Assembly (NCBI GenBank): GCA_002839445.1
Contig: PGYB01000002.1
Coordinates: forward strand, 1-64,000
From: Candidatus Riflebacteria bacterium HGW-Riflebacteria-1
GTDB lineage: Bacteria; Muiribacteriota; Ozemobacteria; Ozemobacterales; Ozemobacteraceae
Direction of reading: 5' to 3'
Length of the DNA: 64,000 bases
Shown here: positions 54,401-62,200 of the stretch, one piece after another
Numbering within the stretch: position 1 is the stretch's first letter
How the letters are laid out: every line of letters starts with the position of its first letter
Notes under the pieces: generated by a model
Told to the model about the DNA's origin: nothing
What the model saw: the letters and a program-made list of their open reading frames with translations, nothing else
Database searches by the model: none
Program-made: the position numbers and the translations under genes

Positions 54401-55319
54401 TTGCTTCGAGGCCTGGGGTATTGCCTGCTGTGCGGATCATGGTGATTCCGGCCGGGAAAAGCACGCTGTTTGTCATCACCAGCTTGTCAAAGTCGTAATT
54501 GCTTACTACTGCCTGAATGCGAATGGTATCGCCTGAAGTAACCCAGGTTTTACCGGTAGTCATGTTTATCGCTGTAACTGACTGAATCTCAGGCTCTTTG
54601 GTGTCGTAGGAAACGGAAAGATCCCAGCTGCGGCTGTTGCCAGCATCATCTGTTGATCGCACAGTTATCGCGGTTGCTGTTCCTTCGCGGTTGAGGGGAA
54701 ATGGTATGCTCAGGCGATATACCGGAGCTGAGTCCGGTCCGCCAATTCTTGACATAATGTGGCTCGCGCCGAGTCCAATGTTGGTAAGGTTCGCGCGCGG
54801 GGCATCGCTGTCGAACGATGTGCTCATTTCCATATCGATCTGAAGACTGTCGCCAACCTTATAAACGCTGCCAAGTCCTGTCGTCCCGGAAGTTGACGGA
54901 CCATAGAGCGAATTCGGGCGGCGGTTATCAACCATCAGGCTGCCGCCAATGCGAACGCCACCTTCATCTGCAAACTGAAAGGTTTGCACGGTATTGTTTT
55001 CTATGCCGCCCGGCGAAACTGTTAAAAAGGCCGAATAAAAATCACCGGCAATGTTGACCAGCGGAAAATAGGCGTTCCCGAATGCGCTCAGATTGACATA
55101 AGGATACTGGCTCTGGTCAGCAGTGGTAGAACGGCACGAAAAGGTGATTGTATCACCAATGCCGGCAATGCCATCGCCATTCAAATCTGAAGACAGCACG
55201 GCTGTCTGATTGGTAATAGCGGCATTACCCGTAGCTGCCGTCAGCAGGAGCAGAAGTAATACAAATGCGCTCCTGATCAGGATTTTGTTCGATCCAGTGT
55301 TTGCCTTTTTTCTCGTCAT
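45489..55319 (-). CDS. Giant secreted multi-Ig-like surface protein with FlgD-like C-terminal domain
   Basis: 3276 residues from the ATG at 55319, chosen for GGAGGA upstream and because a signal peptide starts there (basic start, seven Leu, cleavage near GNA-33). The N-terminal 1500 residues hold about 12 Ig-like repeats of 100-130 residues marked by VDNxPP and NIGD. A middle section has SbsA/Big_5-like units (LTFNEPMD, LVFDEQVE). A FlgD-like unit (AIWNGQDTNLQPVADGVYTV) is followed by further Ig-like units. The end has YPNPARNRANMRIS, VNIYDVAGHKV and NGMYFARIVVRD, a FlgD/T9SS-like C-terminal domain. Probably a surface adhesin or fibre. Paralogous to the next upstream giant gene. Confidence 0.9.
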   Translation of the reverse strand: MTRKKANTGSNKILIRSAFVLLLLLLTAATGNAAITNQTAVLSSDLNGDGIAGIGDTITFSCRSTTADQSQYPYVNLSAFGNAYFPLVNIAGDFYSAFLTVSPGGIENNTVQTFQFADEGGVRIGGSLMVDNRRPNSLYGPSTSGTTGLGSVYKVGDSLQIDMEMSTSFDSDAPRANLTNIGLGASHIMSRIGGPDSAPVYRLSIPFPLNREGTATAITVRSTDDAGNSRSWDLSVSYDTKEPEIQSVTAINMTTGKTWVTSGDTIRIQAVVSNYDFDKLVMTNSVLFPAGITMIRTAGNTPGLEATFQYDYYVADVPDIQSNFVTFEVKATDDAGNVSTPRTSNPLALDNIPPEFDQFGQAGRVAIIENGGVIGDNIAIINDQLHFHGNLSSVMNDVLITVDLTSIGGVSNQIIPFNNSATTTFELLYNVIQYTSENTMPRAFTVTAKDKAGNQISQIVMPIIYVDNTPPTISAAQIQNISRPGQPARHGDQIAIQASITSIDNGSTWVNFERIGGTASSTLSPYSGTTYRLDHVVGDPTFGNPYDQNVSFTIYVSDDSGNTAMAVTGPITIDNQPPLILGSAYQSEPVLSASHPYVRVGDRITFKVQLASSTATVYDGETVKLNLTEFGVSTAVDMIYDGIATYTYSTDVPAGTLNNESYFAFAATDNAGNSRSGTIRVKIDNKPCDVGPMAINWLTDLNKSGVVNIGDRLEMIVPVDDPDAGTCTIDLSLVGGPSSYVMSYDAVLRRYYLVHDCLESATENPSYIFRASVIDKAGNVMNSLSSPFEVDCRPPVIEYASATWQELKGKPGVVNIGDKVTILAKVDLGRLDGGVPTVNLTAIGGNSSQQLLDDGANNDGIAGDGLYGYTHTVVSGSTDGANTAFTVQVTDNAGNRAIASTEQLFVDNKPLTITSITNTQIFDNNGNSIVDLDGIYTTFPSVATDQVRLEVMIQGNPGDMGSLTVDLTPLGYGDNASFVPYVANTSGWKGTQIYMPIVGTTNRQAVQLTVTLTDVNGNEVIANTSNSITVDNRPPKIEIYPISFVVDNGRIGEANLGDVIQIKVRLTNHDGILPMIDFTNLYLDNGLTPPSPTLFPPNTFGGNEFTYQWNVPQGLGTLSSLTILAYDESGNMAYSYTNQIRFLSKIPVFAGFPQTRADLSSDSVPLNSPNQIANPGDQVTLTVVMTSLYNTHNIPNATVLADIRSLINSTQDDSSSAYFDGDMRTYWIPLTYQPAPTSGPGNYVYRDVFNVTAGGVDLAEASFKTKVLHPDTSSIVLGESTITCDPENPFGIDTQVPFVKSVKLQILDENNDNIASNAMNINDLLLVRAEIEKFPDPGSATFQLYLNDGITEVFTAPIYNISGTNFWETQFRIATTTITGWPELDGAKVKYRVMASDDADNISALYAPTLATFTIDNSPPKILDANLVINDLNLVTGVANVGDGFTAGYGDNVRSDGIHAWVRVATGTDLYDIAGLPTAYVDFSSILGTTTYALDALGGGNIASTSVAYELGSSAVDLATYTMRIYVRDRSGNKQFVDRQVTVDTTRPALTMAYYDGSLLTLEFTEAINPVHLQSRLDYIRLGSKMDHTNIQVPGAATPLDPFNDTVMETMDSSTINIMLSAYTKSIIADWGAGNLYISIAHSTTTGEAPVWPNAGWDIALGLDVSGNWLKPLPRTLANFPVSVTQTYTTRPNLVRATYNANTPSEKDFFYLEFDKDMDATTIDDNTLYNLAIWRNRGNPDDSYANRYRFITTAASDTVVGLDTPRRVRLRLSQEAQDWIALNYTRTGSQFHMQINGSEYEPPDPSDPAPLIRDFEGNRVNPITYTNATPSTLIPLNTQFSVRTSALNLSSSTPLLQVSFQNTPERRARLYQDPYKNLAETIELSRDLPMDMSLIYLHSKADLTGSSFPLNATMVDYSKYKELNTDYASNTVHIPLTAEALKTMLSWGTSKFYIACTSGAFKDLWGNSNIRYPAQGNEAMVINPIVFPNLIANPRIQTVAISPAKSLSAQQIQLFKGQTVGNLFYEVAFETATLSADVYIPIDRTKEPILELFTQDDTGFTNPRDTAKFVSWLDHSQGGITRTVARFANNSDLTNTAIQRQPSLVRVRNFADIFSTTTFVETASMAYNLADKDTSVNGFKNASYTMVLDSKIPDPIYATPTGTIGITPAGGMTFDLTFNEPMDRTVGSSWQPQLRLGDASNSVMSFVFSSWVSSSTARFTNSANFDANTQQGTYTYYVSGGFDEAGNRGNNEVQLASQLQIRSKGPTVLSYRVTTYQSTTSKYSSPTGDLTDAPFSPYVAPGIATITVNFQVAPVANSLWLHIFQGEASLASMPISVTGLEGKATWNGTLNGAAIGETGPTTYVMRVYDDAGNEGSNRGNITYDGRKPEVSSWAFSNVKTSLGKAYFSPAINSFAKIDVFGPSTGQALRMRLTSPGIPTETYALSGLSGGGYTISFDGRNTEIPTGLLPASEYMVALVDLAGNLGTALGANGRATSTLVIDPTAPLIDAIQMLRVDNGAAVTRFNPRVTDLQFNVTSTDPTVASGTALVKITAGSSLIRELMLEGGSSPFTAIWNGQDTNLQPVADGVYTVTVTDLAGNVATINPVDLTVVNSIFKVTGVTQIDSQKIRVSLSHDISQGDGGAPGNYTLSPSTPAGIGAGSPIVIASNSVTLPLNAKMIHGTTYTLTITPGVKSADGELIVAGNNTAQFTADTRGPIISAITYDGLTSQKQFNLVFDEQVESVSAQDVSKYDLTSGADTISIQTVALRSDLKSVTITCLDDIVESKNYTLVASGVKDLFGNPSDSSIARKTFQGQDITPPVLTISAFSSPANEFDISVVVKSNEDLAGAPTATITQSGGTAVSLILNSGPNSRMFIGGAHLDSNFPGVATIKVTARDISTNLGTANMSFSTAYVNAAVRAAIKSADANFEAVFEPGTLKSNSVVTVLHEELAKVGGDTTLPAAIVPSIMADLSAAQRQTMRSSVLSSNSRSDIELTPVGNAYSLNVPAGRIVSPVRMSMKIENSQIGNGIGLYRSDATGWKPVAFAVSDGIASFEASSGGTFAMMKDVLAPRANMTTQISDKPIREARPTFSWQLEEFASGLDRDSAWAMLDGKLQPLMIDKTGMVANFIPTEDLLGGEHELSLRVADKAGNMTVTPAVRFVAQPPLSIYEVVQYPNPARNRANMRISTNRNDIDWNQIEVNIYDVAGHKVADNRNLSMRAAAVEGTRIVQNVVWDLQTTGGKAVANGMYFARIVVRDPDDWSKKAKYTHKIAVLR

Positions 55320-55434
55320 ATCAGTGGTTCCTCCGGGTGGAACTAATAGTTTTCGACTAGTCAGATAGTTCATCGGCAATTCCTGAGCAAATCCGGAGTA
55401 AAAAAAACACTTTGGTCTTATCAAGCTAAAATGT

Positions 55435-55466
55435 GGCCGGCAGATCGGTTTTCCGATCTGCCGGCC
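55435..55466 (-). terminator. Perfect 14-bp hairpin between lipoprotein and giant gene
   Basis: GGCCGGCAGATCGG, loop TTTT, then the exact complement. On the minus strand only a weak ACATTTT follows, so it may be a terminator, an attenuator or an mRNA-stabilising 3' end for the upstream module. Confidence 0.6.
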
Positions 55467-55504
55467 TATCCCTTTGTCCCATTCAATGTGGGAACGTTAA
55501 CTCA

Positions 55505-56269
55505 TCAGATACCAGTCAGTCCAGCCTTTTTGAGTGTGTTGTAAATCTGGGCTACCGCCGAGGTTGCTGAAGGATCTTCAGCTCTCGCCTTAATTATAAG
55601 ACGGCGTGCTTCGTTGGCATCCCCGGCGTTGGCGCGCCAGAAGTGCGCGTAGGCAAGCATGGCGCGTGCTTCAGCTGTGCTGACCCCGATTGATTGATGT
55701 TCGAGCGTCAATTGATATGACTCACTATCGAGGCCTATGTTTTTGAGAATAGTCACTGCCTGCGCTATGCCGCTTTGCGCGCCCTGCTGAATCAGGCCGA
55801 GCGCGTAGCCGAGCAATGATTCTTCGATATCTCCTGCCTGCATAAAGTCAGACATGCCGGAGAGAGTACTGTAATATTTGACTCGTGACCAGCCCCGGCC
55901 ATTATAAGCCTGCTGTCGCTGCTCGACGGTCGCTCGCGTGTCGTTGACTGCATCTTCGAAATGCAGCATGGCGCCGCCCCAGTTGCCGGCAGCCATTTCT
56001 GTCCAGCCCTTTTCGATTTTCTGAGTGACCGTCAGCTCGGTGTCGGTGCCAGTTCCAGTTCCTGTGCCTGTGCCGGTTCCCGTTCCCGTTCCTGTGCCCG
56101 TCCCAGTGCCTGTGCCGATAATGACTACCGGGCCGGCCGGATTTTCTCCGGGCAGAACCTGGCGACCGGTGCCGCCCCCGCCACCCCCGCAGCCGATTAC
56201 CAGGCTGACGCCGACGATGTATATCACAAATGCAGTTCTAATAAGGTTTTTCGTGTTCAGTTTAAGCAT
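55505..56269 (-). CDS. Gly-Thr-repeat lipoprotein with TPR-like domain (upstream module)
   Basis: 254 residues. Signal peptide with lipobox SLVIGC (Cys27), six Gly, a short linker, then twelve exact Gly-Thr dipeptides (about 52-75), and a helical TPR-like domain of about 170 residues (GWTEMAAGNWGGAMLHFEDA, QQAYNGRGWS) closely related to that of the 44702 lipoprotein. The ATG lies 3 bases after the stop of the upstream giant gene, and the SD (GAGG) overlaps that stop, so the two are translated together. The GT run probably works as a flexible tether whose length can vary. Confidence 0.88.
   Translation of the reverse strand: MLKLNTKNLIRTAFVIYIVGVSLVIGCGGGGGGTGRQVLPGENPAGPVVIIGTGTGTGTGTGTGTGTGTGTGTGTDTELTVTQKIEKGWTEMAAGNWGGAMLHFEDAVNDTRATVEQRQQAYNGRGWSRVKYYSTLSGMSDFMQAGDIEESLLGYALGLIQQGAQSGIAQAVTILKNIGLDSESYQLTLEHQSIGVSTAEARAMLAYAHFWRANAGDANEARRLIIKARAEDPSATSAVAQIYNTLKKAGLTGI
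56046..56117. repeat. Twelve-unit hexanucleotide tandem repeat
   Basis: Twelve units of GTNCCN on the plus strand, encoding (Gly-Thr)12 in the lipoprotein on the minus strand. The unit length is a multiple of three, so gain or loss changes tether length without frameshift. Third positions vary between units, so it is not a recent perfect expansion. Confidence 0.9.
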
Positions 56270-56272
56270 GTT

Positions 56273-59200
56273 TTACCTCAGCACTGCCAGTTTGAAGTTC
56301 TTTCTGGTTTTGATCGAAGGATCATCGGGATCGCGCACTTCAATTTTTGCAAAGTAGACGCCGTTGGCAACCTGCTTGCCAGCTTTGTTGCTCAGATCCC
56401 AGGGTATATCGTAGAGATATCTCGCGTTGATACCCCAGTTTTCTCTGACTGCGCGCACATCGTCGAGGCTGCCTACCTTGTGGCCGGCAACGTCATAGAT
56501 GGTTACCTTGACCAGGTCGCTGTTCAGATCGCCACGGTTCGCGCTGATTCTGATAAATGCGCGTCGGCTGGCCGGGTTCGGATACTGCATGATCTGGCCA
56601 ATACTCAGCGGCAGAGTTATTGAGAATCTGGTCGAGGCCATTCTGCCTACGTTACCGGTGTTATCTGTTGCTTCGATTACCAGGTCATGATTACCGGCAA
56701 CCAGATCAGCCATTGGAATGAAGGCAAAGTTGCCGCCAGCATCGACCTGAATTGTCTGCGCCGGGCCGTTGTCGATATAAGCCTTTACCGAGCCTGCTTT
56801 AACCCCTGAACCAGCCTCTAAGACACTGCCCTTGAATTCAGGTCGGGCAGTTCGGAAAGGTTCGATCAGGTTCATGCTGCTGTCGAGCGATATTTGCGGC
56901 GCTACTGCATCAAACATGATCGCGAAGATCTGCGATGAGCCGGTTCTGGCTGCGAAGACGCCTTCCTGGTCACGACTGGCAGTTATAAAGTGCCAGCTGT
57001 CACCGACCTGGTTGAACAGGCCGAGACCGACTGTCGAAGTCGCTTTGTCGCTGACCAGATTGACGCTGAAGCCCTTATTTACCTTCTCTTTGAGAATTCC
57101 GATTTCGTATGCGTCAGATACCGGAACAAGTTCGCTGTGATTGGGCAGAACTGTGTCAGTTGCCTGACTGCCGCGCAATGAGCCGATTGCCGCTCTGAAC
57201 TGCTTTTGCAGCGAAGTTCTGATTGCCCCGCCGGTTGCAGCAGTTTTTTCGAGCTTGTGCTGCAGAATGCGCACGATTGCGTCGCCCTTGAGACTATGTT
57301 CGGTGAAGTTCAGAGTCAGAACGTTGTCAGCAGACTGCACAACCGACGCTCTGATCGATGAAACATAGGCCACGGTGAAGGTTGTCGTGCCGAAACCGCT
57401 GTTGCCGGCGAGATCCTGCGCCTCGGCTCTCAGCGTGCCATTGCCGGCGTAAGACGGGCTGAGGCTGACGCCCATCATGTAAGACGTCGGTTCAGCTCCC
57501 TGCTGCATGATAGTCGTGACTACCGGAGCGTTACTCTGGGCTACGCTCAGCTGCGGTGCGGATTTGAGCAGTTCGTTGCTGGTGACTACAACTATGATGT
57601 CGTTTTCGTTGGCCGGGTTCGAGAACGCCGATACGGTGAGTTCCGGCGGGGTCAGGTCACGCCCCTTGAAGGCGTAAGATGAGCTGGTGGCGTTGCCGAA
57701 GCCGTCGACGATGTTGATGGCAGTGATTGTGTAGCTGGCATTCTCAACGAGAGCCGGACTGGCGGTAAGAATGACACTGCGCAGATCAGACTGGGTGACA
57801 GCGTTCGCTACCGTAACTGGGCCGCTGGCGCTGATCAGAGTGTAGTTGCTCTTGTTGCCTGCCGAAACCGCAGTGTAATTCTCGTCGAATTCGACTCTGA
57901 ATTCCTGCTGACCGGCAAGGCCATGGAAACTGACGCCGCTGATTAAAGGCCCGCGGCCGTCAGCAAGCAGAATTACCGTTCTGGCATTTTCTGCCACAGG
58001 AGCTCCGAATACGCTTCTGATCGAATCGGTAGCAACTGTGAAGATGTAAGAAATACCGTGTTCAAATGCCGGACTGACATCGAAGGTGATCGAACGTTCC
58101 TGATCTCTGGTAAGATTGGTGATGGTGAGCGGTGGCGAAGCGGTTATCGGGTCAACCGCTGCAAACCAGCTGTTTTCATTGACATCATGATTAAACCATA
58201 TGCGGGCCGAGCTTGAGCTGACCTGTTCAATTGCTGATACTCTGAATGGGGTGGTTCTGGCAAACACTTCAGTTGTCAGTGTTGCGCGGTTGCCGGCATA
58301 GTCTGCCGCTACCAGGGTATAGGTGCCGTCAAGAACCAGGCTGCCGCTGTCGTTGGTGCCGTTCCAGAAGGTGCGGTATGTGCCGGTGGCATTTTCCAGA
58401 GGCAGACGTTTAACTCTTGTGCCACTGCTGTCGAGCACCTCTATCCACCACAGGTCAACTTTTGTCAGCAACATTGTAAGATCCTGAGGTAATACAATTA
58501 CTTCGAGATCTCCGGCGCCCGGGGCGAACGAAGTTACCGGCAGCGAATTTTGCGCCAGCGTGTAGGTAGCAATTACAGGAGAGACAGAATCAATAATGAC
58601 GTCGAATTTAATTGGCAAGCCATCAGAAGCCAGTAATGCAACGTTGCCGGCGCGATCGACCAGGTCGAGAGTGTAACTGGCGTCAGGCAGTCTGGCTTTG
58701 TCAGCGCGGCTGTAGCGCCCCTCAAAGTTTGTTGACCACAGGTTGGTTCCTGCACCTGTCAGATCATAGGTGTCGGTTGAGTTGCTGCCACGTATTCGCA
58801 ATCTCGGGGCTTCTGATTCAACTGCGGTGAATCTGGTGCCAAGATAGCGATGGCGAGCTGGATTGAAGTATACAGAGGCAGTCGCGAGTTCACCACCGGT
58901 TATAACAACGGATTGAACTTGCGGTGCAACGCTGTCGTTGCGCCATACCAGGTTTTCGAGAGAGAGGTCGCCGTTAGCATCGGCAACTCGCATGGTGTAA
59001 GTGGTTGCTGTTGCCGGGCCGTTAGTGATTGACCAGGTGAAGGTTGCATTCAAGCCGACGAGTGTAACCGGGTAAGACGCGGTTGTCGTGTTATCAAGCA
59101 TAAAGTGCAACCAGATATTTGCCGGGTTGTCATCTGGCAACTGTGCAAGCTGAATGCTCATCGTTGCGGCACCCGGGTCGACATAAAAGCTGAACGGTTC

Positions 59201-62200
59201 GTTGGTCAGCATTTCAAGGCCACTGGCCAGAGTCGCGCTGGCTGTCGTTGCCTGATAAGAGGTCGTGTGGAATGAACTTACAATCGGGCCACGTGAGCGC
59301 ACTTCAACCGTGCCAGTGCTGATACTCATGCTGTTGCCGGCAAGATCCATACCGCTGACTTTGCAGGTGTAAGTGCCCTGTGGCAGCGCATTAGTTATGG
59401 TTGTAGCGTTTTTGAAAAGTGCGGTATCAGATGTCAGCCAGTTAACAAAGGTGTAACCAATCTCTGTTGCACCACTTGCTATAGCCAGGGTCGGGGAAGC
59501 TGTTGCGCGCATTCTCTCGCCGAATTGCAGCTTGAAATACGACTGACCAGCTGGACTGCTGACGATTGCCAGGCCTGTTGCTGCTCCGAGATTATTGCTG
59601 GTTGTTGCCAGAACGACATCTGGCGCAGTTCTATCGACAATCAACGGGGTCATGGTTGCTGCTCCAACCGCGTAGTTGCCGGCGCGATCGCATGATGTGA
59701 TCCAGTAAGTGCCATCAGGTATCGTTGCAGATGCAACGCTGTAAGTGTTTACGCCGGTGGTAAGGTTTGTGTTCATCTCATAGCTGTATGTGGCATTGCC
59801 GGTTGCTGAAGCGATACCAGCTATTGCGAGCACAAGTGAATCGGTCGCTGTTGAAGCGGCAGTAGTGAAGCTTACGTTAAGTGACCCCAGACTGCCGTTG
59901 TAGTAACGCGTGGTTTCTGCGGGCGGTACGAAGACATTGCTGATGCTTGTTGAAGCAATAACCGGCGGTCTGCCGTCATAACTTATCGGAATGCTGTAAG
60001 AGGCTCCAACATTGCCGATGCTGTCGGTGATGACAAAGCTGTAGCTTGCCATTGTTCCACCTGGAACGCCGGCCGGATTGCCCAGCGCGAGGTTGTTTAT
60101 CGGCACGTCTGTGGCGCCGTCGGGAGAAATTACAAATGACGCAACTTTAATGTTGTCGCTGTTGCGATAAATGTGAATGGTATGCGGCGTCTGGTAAAGA
60201 CCATTATAAGTAAAGCTCAACGTAGCGACATCAGGAGACGTCGAATTGGTCTCGAATGACAATGGGTAATCTACAAGATCTTTGTTGCCCCAGATTTCAA
60301 GCTGGCGACTGGTGATGCGTGGCGCGGTGATTACAGGCGCCAGAGTAAACAGTTCAACGGTAAATTCGCCTTCAGTCGTAGCAATGCTGAGGTTGCCGGC
60401 GAGATCTTTCGCGCCACTGCTGATAAGGTAACTGTAAGTGCCGGGTGGCAAACTCGCTGCTATAGCCTGCGGGTTGGTGAAGCGGCAGGTTGTCGCATTG
60501 ACCCACGAGCTGAACTGCAGCTGAATCGGAGCCGGTATCGCGGCAGATGCAATCTGTAAAGACGGATTAAATGCCGAGTTCATTGGTTCGCTGAAAATTA
60601 TCTCAAATACACCGGCACCCGTTGCCAGTGCTCCGGCCAGAATCGGTGTGGCTGAAGTAACGTTCGGGCTGGTAGTATCTATAATCAGGCGTGCGCGTGA
60701 CGCTGTTCCATCTGCCAGATTGCCTGCCAGATCTACAGTCGTCAACAGGTAAGTACCTTCGATAAGGTTGCCCAGAGCTGACAGGGCTGCCTGGTGATTC
60801 GTTGCGCCACCGGCTGCAACCATACTGGTTGTGCTGGTTGCGGTAGCGCTTGCGACCAGCAGTTTTATCTCGTCGCTACCCGCGGTTATCATTGTAACAG
60901 TGGCGTCGCCCAGGAGCGGCGAATGGTAGAAGGTTAATCCGGTAGCAATGTTTGCTGTATAAGAGCCGGGGCCAGTCATGCTGATGCTGTTAACTGCCGG
61001 CATGATGGTGTCATATCTGAAAAGGTAGCCAGGCGAGTCACCTTCGGCATTGCGAACTTTGAGTGTGTAGTTCACATTTCGCGGATCAGTTACTGGATCA
61101 AACCATGTTATGTCGTTAAAGTTTACGTCTGATTGATTTGCATTTGGCAGGGCGACAGAACCGACTTCGGTTATGCCAGAAAAAACAATGAGGCTGTATG
61201 GCGGTGTTAGAACACCGGTAATGTTGATTCTCAGCGTTGCTGATCCATAGGCAGGGTTATAGGCAAGATCTACCTGCGGCGTAAGGCCATAGATGTGTTC
61301 CTGAATCGTGTAGTTGGTAATCCTGGCAAATGGGCCGCTGGTATAGACCGTAGCCTGCTGAGGGGTCTCAAGCGCAGTGTTTCTCGCGTTGTTGGCGAGG
61401 TCGACACCACCGGTCAGAGCAAAGGTATAAACACCGTTACCAAAGGTCGAATCTATAGCTTCACGATTCGTATAAACCGCAGTCCGGTTTTGATCGATCC
61501 ATTCCTTAAAGTCCCAGTTGATGGTGTTCGAACCAGAACCTAAAGTCAGTATCGGTACAAGTGCCGGGTCGACATTCATCGGTTCAGAAAATTTCACCTG
61601 AACCTCTGTGTCTGAGGCAAGACTCAAGCCCAGATAGTAAGGGGGATTTCCGCCAACAGAGTGGGCTGGAATGATCGAAACCATGTTGGGAGCTATGCTG
61701 TCAGCGACTACTCGGCGGGTTGCCTGCCCGATACCCTTATTCCCGGCAAGATCGACTACAGTAAAGGTGTAAGTGCCGTTAGCATAACCGCTGCCGGTGG
61801 CCAGAAAATAAGTGCCGACAGTGCCGCTGTCATTGAGAAGCTGAGTTGATGTTGCAGTACCATTGTGTACGGCGAGACGGAGTTTGTCGGTGGTAACAGC
61901 GACAAAATCAAGTATCAGATCGCCAGAAAGAGGGTTGAAGTAAGTATAGGCAGCGGTTGTCGAGCCTATTCCCGGTCCGCTGATGTCAAAGCTGGTCATA
62001 TTAGGTGCCAGGCCATCGTATACTATACTGAGAACATTGTCAGTGCGGTTGTTAAGGCTGTCTGCTATTCTTACGGCGTAGTCATTCGGGCCGACCATTG
62101 CGGCTGTGATAGCTGAAACTGTAGCTGTAGCGAGGGTGCCACTGATAGTCAGCGGAACCCTACCCTGAAGAGCGTTGCTTACCGGGTCATAAATTTCAAG

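Noticed and set aside
56046..56117. CRISPR array or microsatellite phase-variation switch
   Set aside because: Units are 6 bases without spacers, so not CRISPR; the unit is a multiple of three, so slippage would not switch the frame on or off.
56025..56357. Plus-strand frame with a Val-Pro repeat
   Set aside because: The repeat is the antisense reading of the Gly-Thr hexamer run in the lipoprotein; no SD and no homology.
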